Positions 52,819 to 61,361 of a DNA stretch of 64,000 nucleotides are shown here, piece after piece (position 1 is the first letter of the stretch; each line of letters starts with the position of its first letter). The notes below the pieces were generated by a model. The model did no database searches. It saw only the letters and a list, made by a program, of their open reading frames with translations, and was not told the origin of the DNA. This DNA comes from Microbacterium ginsengiterrae (GTDB lineage: Bacteria; Actinomycetota; Actinomycetes; Actinomycetales; Microbacteriaceae). The stretch covers positions 434,001 to 498,000 of the forward strand of contig NZ_JACHMU010000001.1 in the NCBI RefSeq assembly GCF_014205075.1. Reading direction: 5' to 3'. The translations under genes and the position numbers were made by a program.

Positions 52819-53369
52819 GCGCCTACGACGCCGTGCTCGCGCGGCAGTCGTGGTCCAAGCTCACCCAGGAGGCTCCGACCCGCGAGGAGCTGCTGCCGCT
52901 GGTGGCCGCAGCGGGCCGGGTCGCCGACCACTCGTCCCTGCAGCCATGGCGGCTCATCGAGCTGCGAGGCGACGACCGCCTGCGGCTCGGCGCGGCGATC
53001 GCGGAGGCCAACGGCGATCTCAAGCCCTCATCGAAGCCGCTGCGCGCCTCCCTGCTGATCGCCGTCGTGGTCAGCTTCCGCCCGAGCGAGAAGGTGCCCC
53101 GCTGGGAGCAGGAGGCCGTCGCTTCTGGCGTCGCGCATGTGCTGAGCCTCCTGCTGGACGAGGCGGGGTGGGGCGTCATCTGGCGCACCGGCGGTCACAC
53201 CCGCACGGCTGCCGTCGCCGCGGCGCATGGGCTGACGGAGAACGAGGAGCTGCTCGGGTGGTTGTACGTGGGCGGCAAGCCGGATGGCAAGCGCCCCGGC
53301 AGGCGGAAACCCGTGGACGCCGAGAGCCTGCTGACCCGGTTGCCGTCCGCAGAGGGCATAGCGGGCTGA
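52815..53369 (+). CDS. Nitroreductase-family protein
   Basis: 184 residues from GTG 52815, coupled to msrB. RQSWSKLTQEAPTREELLPL and DHSSLQPWRLIEL hold the FMN-phosphate site, and VAHVLSLLLDEAGWGVIWRTG the dimer helix. It would use NAD(P)H and FMN to reduce quinones or nitro compounds. The pairing with MsrB suggests a role in oxidative stress (inference). Confidence 0.88.
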   Translation: MSAYDAVLARQSWSKLTQEAPTREELLPLVAAAGRVADHSSLQPWRLIELRGDDRLRLGAAIAEANGDLKPSSKPLRASLLIAVVVSFRPSEKVPRWEQEAVASGVAHVLSLLLDEAGWGVIWRTGGHTRTAAVAAAHGLTENEELLGWLYVGGKPDGKRPGRRKPVDAESLLTRLPSAEGIAG

Positions 53370-53392
53370 GTTCAGCGCCTGAGTTCAGCGCC
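53367..53392. repeat. 13-bp tandem duplication across two stop codons
   Basis: TGAGTTCAGCGCC occurs twice in a row. The first copy supplies the TGA of the nitroreductase gene on the + strand; the second supplies the TGA (as TCA) of the DMT gene on the - strand. Confidence 0.8.
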
Positions 53393-54326
53393 TGCGTCGC
53401 CATGGAAGGGCGACGAGCACGGACAGTGCAGCGACGACCACCATGGCCAGCAGCTGCCACAGGGCGGGGCCGGCGGCAGCAGGCCACAGCAGGTCGATCG
53501 TGACCGACGCCGTCAGCTGTCCGAGCACGGCACCGAGCCCCAGGAGCAGGACGCCGGTGTGCGCGACGATCGTCGCGCTGAGCAGGATGTAGAGGAACCC
53601 GAGCGCCCCGCCGAGGTACAGCCACGGCTCCGTCGGCAGCGCGGACGGCATCCCCTTCACCGCGACGCTCACCACTGAGGCGAGCAGCAGCACCACGGTT
53701 CCGGCGGTGAAGCTCATCAGCGTCGCCGTGAGCGGCGACTGCACTCGCTGAGCGAGACGTCCGTTGGCCGCGGACTGCCACGCGATGCCGACTCCGGCCG
53801 CGAACGGCAGCAGGAGCAGCCACCACGGTGCACGGGCCAGCACGTCCCCGCTGAGGGAGATCGCGACGGCGAGGAGGGCGAACACCCCGCCGAGCACTCG
53901 GCCTCCCGTCACGGCGACGACACCGGACGGTCCGACGCCGAGCCTGTCCAGCACGAGGCCGTTCACGGTCTGGCCGGCGACGACGCCCACCGTGAACAGG
54001 GACACCCCGAGCAGTCCCGCGGTGAGTCCCTGCGTCGAGACCGTGAGCGCACCGCACGCCCCGCCCAGCAGCATCCACGGGGGAACGTGCCCTGAGCGCA
54101 CACCGCGCCAGAGGCGGCCAGCCCCCGCTCTGGCCGTCGGCAGCACGAGGGTCACGGCGACCAGCAGGGCGAGACCGACGCTGAACGAGATGAGGCCGGC
54201 GACGATACCGTCGTCGATGCGCACCCCCAGCACACCGTTGACGCGTGCCTGCACGGCCGTCATCGCACCGATCGCCACCGCCCCACCGAGGGCGAGGGGG
54301 ACGGGGATGCGGCGGACCTCGGACAC
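53385..54326 (-). CDS. DMT-superfamily transporter (YdcZ/DUF606 type)
   Basis: 313 residues with ten helices in two repeats, each of about 150 residues: LGGAVAIGAMTAVQARVNGVL opens the first and LLPFAAGVGIAWQSAANGRLA the second, with matching Q-x-x-x-N-G patterns. Single-domain DUF606 proteins usually work in pairs; here both are fused. The substrate is unknown. It starts at GTG 54326. Confidence 0.85.
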   Translation of the reverse strand: MSEVRRIPVPLALGGAVAIGAMTAVQARVNGVLGVRIDDGIVAGLISFSVGLALLVAVTLVLPTARAGAGRLWRGVRSGHVPPWMLLGGACGALTVSTQGLTAGLLGVSLFTVGVVAGQTVNGLVLDRLGVGPSGVVAVTGGRVLGGVFALLAVAISLSGDVLARAPWWLLLLPFAAGVGIAWQSAANGRLAQRVQSPLTATLMSFTAGTVVLLLASVVSVAVKGMPSALPTEPWLYLGGALGFLYILLSATIVAHTGVLLLGLGAVLGQLTASVTIDLLWPAAAGPALWQLLAMVVVAALSVLVALPWRRRR

Positions 54327-54375
54327 CCGTTGACCCTACCTGAGCGACGACCCGCCCGATGTCCGCGCCCGGCGG

Positions 54376-54381
54376 TAGCCT
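54376..54381 (+). promoter_or_regulatory. -10 hexamer of leaderless SRAP gene
   Basis: TAGCCT ends 6 nt before the ATG at 54388, which starts the catalytic Met-Cys. Confidence 0.55.
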
Positions 54382-54387
54382 GTGGAC

Positions 54388-55023
54388 ATGTGCGCGAGCT
54401 ACGGACTCGATCCTCGATTCTCCGACACCGACCTCCTGGCGGAGGCCGACGCCGAACTCCTCGACGACCTGCGCGGTTGGGCACGCGACAACGACGGCGA
54501 GACCCTCCGCCCCACCGGCAAGAACCTGCGCAATCTCAATCCGCTCATCGTTCCGCAGGACGAGCACGCGGCGCTCGAGAAGGCATGGTGGGGGTATCTC
54601 ATCGACGGCCAGCCGTCGAAGTTCCCCTCGATCAACACGCGCTCCGAGCGCCTGCAGGACCAGCCGGCGAAACTGCGGACACGGGCGATCGTCCCGACCA
54701 CCGGGTGGTTCGAGATGCGCAAGCCCGAACGCGTCTGGCACGAGTTCACGCTCGGCCCCGACACGCTGTTCGGCATGGCGGCCGTCACGCAGCGCGGTCG
54801 CACGCCCGACGGCGACTGGGTCACCTGCTACTCCATCGTGATGGCCCCGGCTCCGGCGCACCTCGCCGAGGTCCATGAGCGGATGCCGGTACTCATCCCC
54901 GCGTCCATGAGCAGCGCGTGGCTCACCGCCGCGCCGGATCGCGATCTGATCGACGAGGCACTGGCAGCCTCGGCCGCGATGGCGGAGCGGATCTCCGTCA
55001 CACCCACCGCCTCCCGCCCGTGA
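54388..55023 (+). CDS. SRAP-family DNA-protein crosslink protein (HMCES/YedK type)
   Basis: 211 residues. Start at ATG 54388 places the catalytic Cys at position 2 (MCASYGLDP), which must be the N-terminal residue after Met removal; GTG 54382 would break this. Other active-site parts: NTRSE near 85, PTTGWFEM with the Glu near 111, and HERMPVL with the His near 161. The protein forms a stable thiazolidine link with abasic sites in single-stranded DNA and shields them. An insert at 20-60 is longer than in YedK. Confidence 0.92.
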   Translation: MCASYGLDPRFSDTDLLAEADAELLDDLRGWARDNDGETLRPTGKNLRNLNPLIVPQDEHAALEKAWWGYLIDGQPSKFPSINTRSERLQDQPAKLRTRAIVPTTGWFEMRKPERVWHEFTLGPDTLFGMAAVTQRGRTPDGDWVTCYSIVMAPAPAHLAEVHERMPVLIPASMSSAWLTAAPDRDLIDEALAASAAMAERISVTPTASRP

Positions 55024-55046
55024 CAGAACAGGCCCGCCGCGCTCGA

Positions 55047-55052
55047 TAGTCT
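55047..55052 (+). promoter_or_regulatory. -10 hexamer of a leaderless start
   Basis: TAGTCT ends 6 nt before the antiporter ATG at 55059. Confidence 0.5.
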
Positions 55053-55058
55053 TTCGCC

Positions 55059-56327
55059 ATGACCTCCATGGTGCTCATCAGCCTCGCCGCGATCCTCGCG
55101 TGGTCACTGATCTCGCACCGGTTCGAGCGCTGGGGTGTGGCCGGCCCCGCAGCCCTCCTCCTCCTCGGCGCCGCCACCGTCGCGTGGGACGTCGAGGCGT
55201 TCAGCACGGTGATCGACTCGGAACTCGCCGAGAAGGTCGTCGAGGTGATCCTCGCGATCCTGCTGTTCGTCGACGCCACCGAGGTGGAGGGCGGCGTCTT
55301 CGGCAAGGAGGGGAAGGTCATCGCGCGTCTGGTCCTCATCGCCCTCCCGCTCTCCCTCGCGCTGGCCGTCCTCAGCGGCGTGCTGCTGCTGCCGACCACG
55401 GGCCTGCTCGTTCTCGCCGTGATCGCGTGCGTCATCATGCCCACCGACTTCTCCCCCGCCGCACGGCTGCTGCGCAGCGGCGGTGTCACGACCAGGGCCC
55501 GGCAGATCCTCAACGTCGAGAGCGGATACAACGACGGCGTGGTCTCGCCCGTGTTCGGCATGTCCCTCGCCCTCGCCGTGTTCTGGACGACGATCTCGCG
55601 CACTCCGGAATCCGAGCTGACGGAGGAGGTGCTCGAGAAGCCCGTGTTGGACTTCCTGCACGCCTTCGCCGGTGCCGTGCCGGCGACACTGTTCGCGATC
55701 GTCATCGGCATGGCGCTCGGCCCCGGTATCGGCTTCGCCGTGCGGGTCGCGCGGAGGCACGACGTCGCCAGTGCCGTCGGTGCGCGATACGTCATGCTGC
55801 TGCTCCCCCTCATCGCCTACGGGGTCGCGAGCATCCCGCTGTTCGACGCGAACGGTTTCGTCGCGGCGTTCGTGGCCGGCGTCGGATACCGGCTGACGCG
55901 CGTCCGCTCCGCGGAGGCGGCGGGCATCGATCATTCAGAGCTGCTGCTCGTCGAAGAGGTGGGTGCTCTCGCGGCGAACTTCGTCTGGTTCATGCTCGGC
56001 GGCGCGGCCGTCATCGTCGTCGTCGCCGGATTCGACTGGCGCATCGTCGCCCTCGCTCTCCTCGCGCTCACGCTGGTGCGCATGCTGCCCGTCTACGTGT
56101 CGCTGATGGGCAGCACGGTGGCCCGCGCCGATCGACTGCTCATCGGCGCCCTCGGTCCCCGAGGCACCGCGACGATCGTCTTCGGCCTCCTCGCCTACAA
56201 CGGCCTCCCGGAGGACGAGGGGACGGCGGTGCTGACCGTCATGGTCGTGACCGTGGTGGGGAGCATCCTGCTCCACGGCGTGGCTGCCCCTCTCATCATG
56301 CGACGGGTCGGCGCGGCCCGACTCTGA
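55059..56327 (+). CDS. CPA1-type Na+(K+)/H+ antiporter
   Basis: 422 residues, 12-13 helices. ACVIMPTDFSPAARLL carries the TDxxPA-type motif of helix 4, and LNVESGYNDGVVSPVFG the NxESxxND motif with the ion-binding Asp. LIGALGPRGTATIVFGLLAYN is the conserved C-terminal helix. It exchanges cations for protons at the membrane. The usual TDA (PTDAV) is PTDFS here, a small change in the ion site. Confidence 0.9.
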   Translation: MTSMVLISLAAILAWSLISHRFERWGVAGPAALLLLGAATVAWDVEAFSTVIDSELAEKVVEVILAILLFVDATEVEGGVFGKEGKVIARLVLIALPLSLALAVLSGVLLLPTTGLLVLAVIACVIMPTDFSPAARLLRSGGVTTRARQILNVESGYNDGVVSPVFGMSLALAVFWTTISRTPESELTEEVLEKPVLDFLHAFAGAVPATLFAIVIGMALGPGIGFAVRVARRHDVASAVGARYVMLLLPLIAYGVASIPLFDANGFVAAFVAGVGYRLTRVRSAEAAGIDHSELLLVEEVGALAANFVWFMLGGAAVIVVVAGFDWRIVALALLALTLVRMLPVYVSLMGSTVARADRLLIGALGPRGTATIVFGLLAYNGLPEDEGTAVLTVMVVTVVGSILLHGVAAPLIMRRVGAARL

Positions 56328-57044
56328 TCACGCGAGGAGCTTCGCCCTCAGCCGACCCCGCACGGCGGCATCCACTCCGGCGCCGTCCAGGTACGCGTCG
56401 ATGCCACCGGGCAGGCGATCGAGCCGGCAGAGCGCGGCGTCGAGGACTTCGGGCGGCGAGGATCCGAGGATCACGAGCAGATCGTCCGTGAGGTGCACAC
56501 GGAACCGACGCGCCGTCCCCACCATCCTGTGCGTCCACTCCCCCGCGAGATTGGGGGCGGATGCCGCGTAGTCGGCGAGGATGATCCTGCGGTCGACCTC
56601 GAGCGCCTCGAGCACCAGGGCGATCGCCAGACCGGTGCGATCCTTGCCCGCTGTGCAGTGGACGAGGACCGGGTCGTCCGCATCGGCGATCGCACGGATG
56701 ATCCGCCCCAGCGCATGCTGATGCTCGTCGAGGATGAGCCGGTAGACCTCGCCGAGAGTGATCGTCTTCAGATCCACGCGCCGAGACGCGCCGTCGATCG
56801 GGATGCTGGTGCGCACCGCCCCCGTGCCCCGGAGGCGGTCACGACCGCCGACGCGGCGGTCGAACGGGGAGCGGAGGTCGATGACGGTTCCGATGCCGAG
56901 CTCCGCGATCCGTCGCCGACCGGCCGGGGAGAGTCGGTGCAGTGCGTCCGACCGGTAGAGCATGCCCGGGGTGAGCGCGCCGCGAGCGGCCTCCCGGAAG
57001 TTGTACGTTCCCGGGATGTCGAGACGGGTGACGGCGTCGTCCAT
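56328..57044 (-). CDS. Tyrosine/dual-specificity protein phosphatase (PtpB type)
   Basis: 238 residues. YNFREAARGALTPGMLYRSDAL is the family start, DLRSPFD holds the general-acid region, and the P-loop is HCTAGKDRTG at 129-138 with nucleophile Cys130 and Arg136. The P-loop Lys is typical of the PtpB/triple-specificity group, which can also act on phosphoinositides. Cytoplasmic. The stop directly abuts the end of the antiporter gene. Confidence 0.92.
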   Translation of the reverse strand: MDDAVTRLDIPGTYNFREAARGALTPGMLYRSDALHRLSPAGRRRIAELGIGTVIDLRSPFDRRVGGRDRLRGTGAVRTSIPIDGASRRVDLKTITLGEVYRLILDEHQHALGRIIRAIADADDPVLVHCTAGKDRTGLAIALVLEALEVDRRIILADYAASAPNLAGEWTHRMVGTARRFRVHLTDDLLVILGSSPPEVLDAALCRLDRLPGGIDAYLDGAGVDAAVRGRLRAKLLA

Positions 57045-57079
57045 GGCGCCATGCTAACCGCGGCTGTCGATGCTCCCTG

Positions 57080-57997
57080 TCAGAGCGACACCGGCAGGGG
57101 GTCGGAGACGCCCTGCGGCGCCTCTGTGCTCCCCGGCCCTCCGCCGCTGAAGGCCAGGAGCACCAGGTCGTCGGAGCGGTCTCGGACGATGCGCCCCGCG
57201 TAGTAGGGGTCGGGGGCGATCAGGCGTGCCGTGTCGACATCGACGCCCTCCAGGTCAGCCGGCGCCTCCACGGCCCACACACCGCTGACCATCCCGCCGC
57301 CGGCGGGGTGGCGCGCCGCGGAGAACGTGAGGAACGTCCGTCCGCCGTGGTCGATGCGCTGCAGCACCTCCAGGTGCGGGAACTCGGCAGACGACGGCCC
57401 GAGGGGCGGGCCGGCCGTCCATGTCGTCAGATCAGCGGATCGGGCATGGCCGACGACACCGCCGCTGGTCATCCCGGCACCGTGCCCGCGTGCCGTGATC
57501 AGCATGTGCCAGCCGTCGCCCGCCTCGTCACGGTAGACCCAGGGGTCGCGCCACGCCTCCTCCGGCCAGGACGTGTCCCCGAGCGTCTCGTAATGCGCGG
57601 GGTCGGCGCGCAGCACGAGGTCGGGGAGCTTCCGCCACGCGTGCAGGTCCTCGGACACCGCGCATCCGATCGTCTCGATGTTCTCCGGCGAACCGTCAGC
57701 GGTGAACGAGGCGCCCGTGTAGAACATCCGCCACAGCCCCGCCTCGTCCCGCACGACGCAACCCGTCCAGGTCGCCGTCTCGTCGAAGCTTCCCGGCTCC
57801 CCGGGCGCGAGGACCTCGCCGTGATCGGTCCAGTGCGTGAGGTCCTCGGACGTGGCATGCCCGATGCGGGCGTTGCGGTGCCGGAGGTCGGGGTCGCCGA
57901 GAGCCTTCGGCGCGTGCAGGTAGAAGAGGTGGTACCGGTCACCGTCGTCGGCGACCCAGAAGTCCCACACCCAGTGCGCGTCCAGGCGGAAAGCCAT
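57080..57997 (-). CDS. Clan GH-J glycoside hydrolase (GH32/GH68-like), cytoplasmic
   Basis: 305 residues from ATG 57997 (GGGAGAA ribosome binding site). A five-bladed propeller pattern: VWDFWV with nucleophile Asp12, RDPWVYRDE near 155 (transition-state Asp), and FPHLEVLQR with the acid/base Glu near 213. These three acids define clan GH-J; WDFW is nearer to the GH68 WDSW than to the GH32 WMNDPN. No signal peptide, so it should cleave a fructoside imported by the ABC system just upstream. Substrate not certain. Confidence 0.8.
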   Translation of the reverse strand: MAFRLDAHWVWDFWVADDGDRYHLFYLHAPKALGDPDLRHRNARIGHATSEDLTHWTDHGEVLAPGEPGSFDETATWTGCVVRDEAGLWRMFYTGASFTADGSPENIETIGCAVSEDLHAWRKLPDLVLRADPAHYETLGDTSWPEEAWRDPWVYRDEAGDGWHMLITARGHGAGMTSGGVVGHARSADLTTWTAGPPLGPSSAEFPHLEVLQRIDHGGRTFLTFSAARHPAGGGMVSGVWAVEAPADLEGVDVDTARLIAPDPYYAGRIVRDRSDDLVLLAFSGGGPGSTEAPQGVSDPLPVSL

Positions 57998-58043
57998 GAG
58001 TTCTCCCATCGCGGCCCCGGCGTCGGCCGAGGCGGTTCGGTCG

Positions 58044-58868
58044 TCAGCCCTTGAGCGAGCCCTGCATCAGCGCCGAGACGAACTGGCGCTGGAAGATCAG
58101 GAACACGATCAGGGTCGGAGTGAGGATGAGCAGCGATCCGGCGCACAGCAGGGGGATGTCCGTGCCGTACTGCCCCTGGAAGGCGCCGAGCGCTCCGGCC
58201 ATGGTGCGCTTGGTCGGATCGTTGACGAGGACGATCGCCAGCAGGAACTGGTTCCACGTCCACAGGAACAGCAGGATCGACAGCGAGGACAGCGCCGGGA
58301 CCGACAACGGCATGTGGATGCGCCAGAACAGCTGCCAGGTCGTGGCTCCGTCCATGCGCGCCGCCTCCGACAGGTCCTGCGGCATCGTGACGAAGTGCGC
58401 CCGCATCCACATCACGGCGAACGGCATGAACAGACCGATCAGCGGAAGGATGATCGCCCATCTCGTGTTGAGGATGCCGAGCTCGCGGACCTGGAAGTAC
58501 AGCGGCGTGATGATGCCCTCGAAGGGCAGCGTGAGCCCCAGCAGGAACACGATGAGCACCGCACCGCTCGCCTTGGGCTTCAGGTGCCCGAGTGCGAAGC
58601 CCGCGAGCGTCGCGATGAGCACGCTGATCGGGACGACGCCGAGCTCGATGAGGACGCTGGACCACAGCAGGGCGCCGACATCCGCCGAGGTGAACGCGAG
58701 CGCGAAGTTGCCCCAGTGCGGAGTCTCCGGCAGCTCGAGGCCCTTCGGGTAGGTGCCAGGCTCGTGAAGGGCGGTCACGAAGAGGCTGACGAACGGCACG
58801 AGGGTGACGATCATCAGGACGACGAGGATGACGCGCCCCATCCACTTCTCTCTGGCGCGGATGATCAC
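58044..58868 (-). CDS. Sugar ABC transporter permease, MalG type
   Basis: 274 residues from GTG 58868, which overlaps the MalF-type gene (GTGA). Six helices; the EAA loop reads LSEAARMDGATTWQLFWRIHMPLSVPAL near 170-198 and contacts the ATPase. No ATPase gene is nearby, so a shared MsiK-type ATPase encoded elsewhere is likely, as in many actinobacteria. Confidence 0.92.
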   Translation of the reverse strand: MIIRAREKWMGRVILVVLMIVTLVPFVSLFVTALHEPGTYPKGLELPETPHWGNFALAFTSADVGALLWSSVLIELGVVPISVLIATLAGFALGHLKPKASGAVLIVFLLGLTLPFEGIITPLYFQVRELGILNTRWAIILPLIGLFMPFAVMWMRAHFVTMPQDLSEAARMDGATTWQLFWRIHMPLSVPALSSLSILLFLWTWNQFLLAIVLVNDPTKRTMAGALGAFQGQYGTDIPLLCAGSLLILTPTLIVFLIFQRQFVSALMQGSLKG

Positions 58869-59824
58869 GATTCTCTCCCTCGGAGGATCCGCTGAAGCGG
58901 CAGGACGACGATGAGCACGAGCGCCATGAGCACGATCGAGAACGCCGAGGCGGTGCCGATGTCGCGCTGGTAGAACGCCAGGTAGAAGATCTGCAGGCCG
59001 GGCACGAGTGTGCTGTCGCCCGGACCTCCCTGGGTGCTGATGTAGATGATGTCGAACGCGGCGAGCGCCGAGATCACGGTGACGGTCACGCAGACGGCGA
59101 TCTCCTGGCGTACCCCGGGGAGGGTGATGGCGAAGAACTCGCGCACGGGACCGGCGCCGTCGATGCGGGCCGCCTCGTAGAGTGACGGGTCGATCTTCGT
59201 CATGCCGGCGAGGATGAGGACGAGACAGAGGCCGACCTGGACCCATGCGCCGATGACGCCGACCGCGGGCAGGGCGGTGTTGAAGTCCCCGAGCCAGGCG
59301 GTGGTCACCGCATCGAGGCCGATGAGGCGCAGGAACTGGTTGACGACGCCGTCCGTCGAAAGCTGCCAGCTCCACATGATTCCGGCGGCGACGAGCGGGA
59401 TGACCTGCGGGAGGAACAGCACGGTCCTCGCAACACCCGCCAGCCGGCTCTCTGCGACGGCGCGGATGATGTTCGCGGCGATCAGCGCGATGGCGACGGG
59501 GATGATCGAGAAGTAGATGATGAGCTCGAAGGCGTTGAGGATCGCCCCGACGAGCTTCGGGTTGGTGAAGACCTCGATGTAGTTGGCGCCGCCGACCCAC
59601 GTCGAGGGGCCGACACCGTTCCAGTCGTAGAACGAGTACTGCGCGGAGGCGAAGATCGGGCGCAGCACGAAGAAGACGTAGAAGGCCGCCGCCGGGACGA
59701 CCAGCGCGTACGCGGAGAGGTTTCGAACGAGTCGACGCGTGCGACGACGACGATCGCGTTCAGGAGAGGGCGCTGCTGCGCCGACGGTGTTCGTCGGCGC
59801 AGCAGCGGAGCGGATTCCACTCAT
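58865..59824 (-). CDS. Sugar ABC transporter permease, MalF type
   Basis: 319 residues, six helices. YALVVPAAAFYVFFVLRPIFASAQYSFYDW is the usual first helix and loop; the EAA loop is LYEAARIDGAGPVREFFAITLPGVR near 216-240. The ATG at 59824 lies just after the lipoprotein stop. It forms the channel with the MalG-type protein. Confidence 0.93.
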   Translation of the reverse strand: MSGIRSAAAPTNTVGAAAPSPERDRRRRTRRLVRNLSAYALVVPAAAFYVFFVLRPIFASAQYSFYDWNGVGPSTWVGGANYIEVFTNPKLVGAILNAFELIIYFSIIPVAIALIAANIIRAVAESRLAGVARTVLFLPQVIPLVAAGIMWSWQLSTDGVVNQFLRLIGLDAVTTAWLGDFNTALPAVGVIGAWVQVGLCLVLILAGMTKIDPSLYEAARIDGAGPVREFFAITLPGVRQEIAVCVTVTVISALAAFDIIYISTQGGPGDSTLVPGLQIFYLAFYQRDIGTASAFSIVLMALVLIVVLPLQRILRGRES

Positions 59825-59827
59825 GGA

Positions 59828-61189
59828 TCAGTTTCCGACCTGGCTCTCGTAGTCGGCCTGGACCGAGCTGAGCAGGCCCTCGGGCGTCTGCTCGCCGGCG
59901 ACCATCTTCTGCAGGTTGGGCGTCCAGCTCTGCGCGTAGATGGCACCGGTGGCGTTCGCGATGAAGTCCATCGCGCCGTCGGCCTCGCCGATGATGTCAC
60001 CCGCGGCGAGCGTGGCGGCCGTGGTCGTGCCCTCCTCGACCGGGGGCATGAAGGCGCCGACCGCACCCATGGGGCTGGATCCGCCGACCTCGACGGTCAG
60101 GGCGCGGGCCTCGTCGTTCGTCGCCGTCCAGTCCAGGAAGAACGCCGCGCAGTCCGGGTTCTCCGCGAAGGCGGAGACGCCGAAGGTGTTCGGGGCGGAC
60201 ATCGCACCGATCTGACCGCCCTCCTCGAGCGGAGGCATGAGGAAGAAGCCGAACTCGCCCGGTGCCTGCGAGTCGAAGTTGCCCGCCTCCCAGTCGCCGT
60301 TGAAGCTGAACAGAGCGTCGCCGCCCATGAAGCGGCTCATCATCTGTGCGTAGTCGAGCGAGTTGACGTCCGAAGAGAAGTAACCGGAGTCGATCCACCC
60401 CTGCAGGTGCTCGGCGGCGGCGAGGTTCTCCGGGGTGTCGATCGAGGCCCCCGGCTTCTGGAAGACCCAGTCGTTGATGGCGGCAGGGTCGCCGTAGGAG
60501 GCCATCAGCGCCTGGAGCGGGAAGGCGAGTCCGCCGGTCGCGCCGCCGTTGAACTGCGCGATGGGGACGATCCCGGCGTCCTTGGCCTTCTGCATGGCTG
60601 CGTCGAGTTCGTCGAGCGTGGTCGGCTCCTCCGTGAGTCCGATCTGCTCGGCGAGCGCCTTGTTGTAGTAGACGCCGGTCATCGAGTAGCTCAGACCCAT
60701 CGCGTACAGCGGTCCGTCGCCGCGGCGTCCTTCGTCGTCGACGCGGAGCTGCTGCAGCTGCGACTCGGGCCAGTCCGTCCACCCGTACGCCTCGGCGTAC
60801 GGGTCGAGGTTCAGCAGGAGTCCGTCGGTGGCGAGCTCCGACATCTGCGGCAGACGCATGAGGTCCGGCGGCGAGTCCTGCAGCACGCGCGGCGCATTCT
60901 GCGTGATGACGGCGAACTGGTCCTCACGGATGTCGAACGTCACGTTCGGGTACTGGCGCGTGAACTCCTCGGCCAGTGCGGCCGGGAGCGGGAAGCCCGT
61001 CTCCAGGTAGGCGCTGAGTACGACGTCGTCCTCGCCGCAGGTGAGGGCGATCTCCGCGGTCTCGTCGCCCTCCGCACCGTCGGTCGAGGTCGATCCTCCT
61101 GGCGGCGCACACGCCACCAGTCCGAGTGCCAGCGTGGCCAGTGCTCCCGTCGCGAGTGGACGGAGCGCGCGTGTTCTGCTGTGAGACAC
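59828..61189 (-). CDS. Sugar-binding lipoprotein of the MalE type
   Basis: 453 residues from GTG 61189. Signal peptide with lipobox LVAC, lipid on Cys27. The mature part shows the family-1 pattern: EEFTRQYPNVTFDI, GLSYSMTGVYYNKALAEQIGL and FMGGDALFSFNGDWEAGNF. It captures an oligosaccharide for the two permeases. An AGGGG ribosome binding site lies 8 nt upstream; the frame is open to 61237, but the extra part is not a signal peptide. Confidence 0.92.
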   Translation of the reverse strand: MSHSRTRALRPLATGALATLALGLVACAPPGGSTSTDGAEGDETAEIALTCGEDDVVLSAYLETGFPLPAALAEEFTRQYPNVTFDIREDQFAVITQNAPRVLQDSPPDLMRLPQMSELATDGLLLNLDPYAEAYGWTDWPESQLQQLRVDDEGRRGDGPLYAMGLSYSMTGVYYNKALAEQIGLTEEPTTLDELDAAMQKAKDAGIVPIAQFNGGATGGLAFPLQALMASYGDPAAINDWVFQKPGASIDTPENLAAAEHLQGWIDSGYFSSDVNSLDYAQMMSRFMGGDALFSFNGDWEAGNFDSQAPGEFGFFLMPPLEEGGQIGAMSAPNTFGVSAFAENPDCAAFFLDWTATNDEARALTVEVGGSSPMGAVGAFMPPVEEGTTTAATLAAGDIIGEADGAMDFIANATGAIYAQSWTPNLQKMVAGEQTPEGLLSSVQADYESQVGN

Positions 61190-61243
61190 CTGTGTCCCCT
61201 TTCTACAAAGCCGTTCATCGAGCCGCAGGTGGTGCATTGCGGT

Positions 61244-61261
61244 TGCTAAATCGGGTTAGCA
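61244..61261. promoter_or_regulatory. LacI-family operator of the second sugar system
   Basis: TGCTAAATCGGGTTAGCA: six-base arms TGCTAA/TTAGCA around an imperfect centre. It starts at the predicted transcription start of the lipoprotein operon. Confidence 0.75.
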
Positions 61262-61266
61262 CCTTC

Positions 61267-61296
61267 ATGATGAAGCATGCGATCGACCACTGTCAA
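61267..61296 (-). promoter_or_regulatory. Promoter of the fructoside/sugar ABC operon
   Basis: On the minus strand TTGACA (61296-61291) and CATCAT (61272-61267) are spaced by 18 bp; transcription would begin near 61260, inside the operator at 61244-61261. Confidence 0.6.
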
Positions 61297-61361
61297 CCCG
61301 CGACGCACGCTGCCCGGGAGCAGATGGCTGGATAGGATCAGCCCGAACGGAGAGGAGCCCG

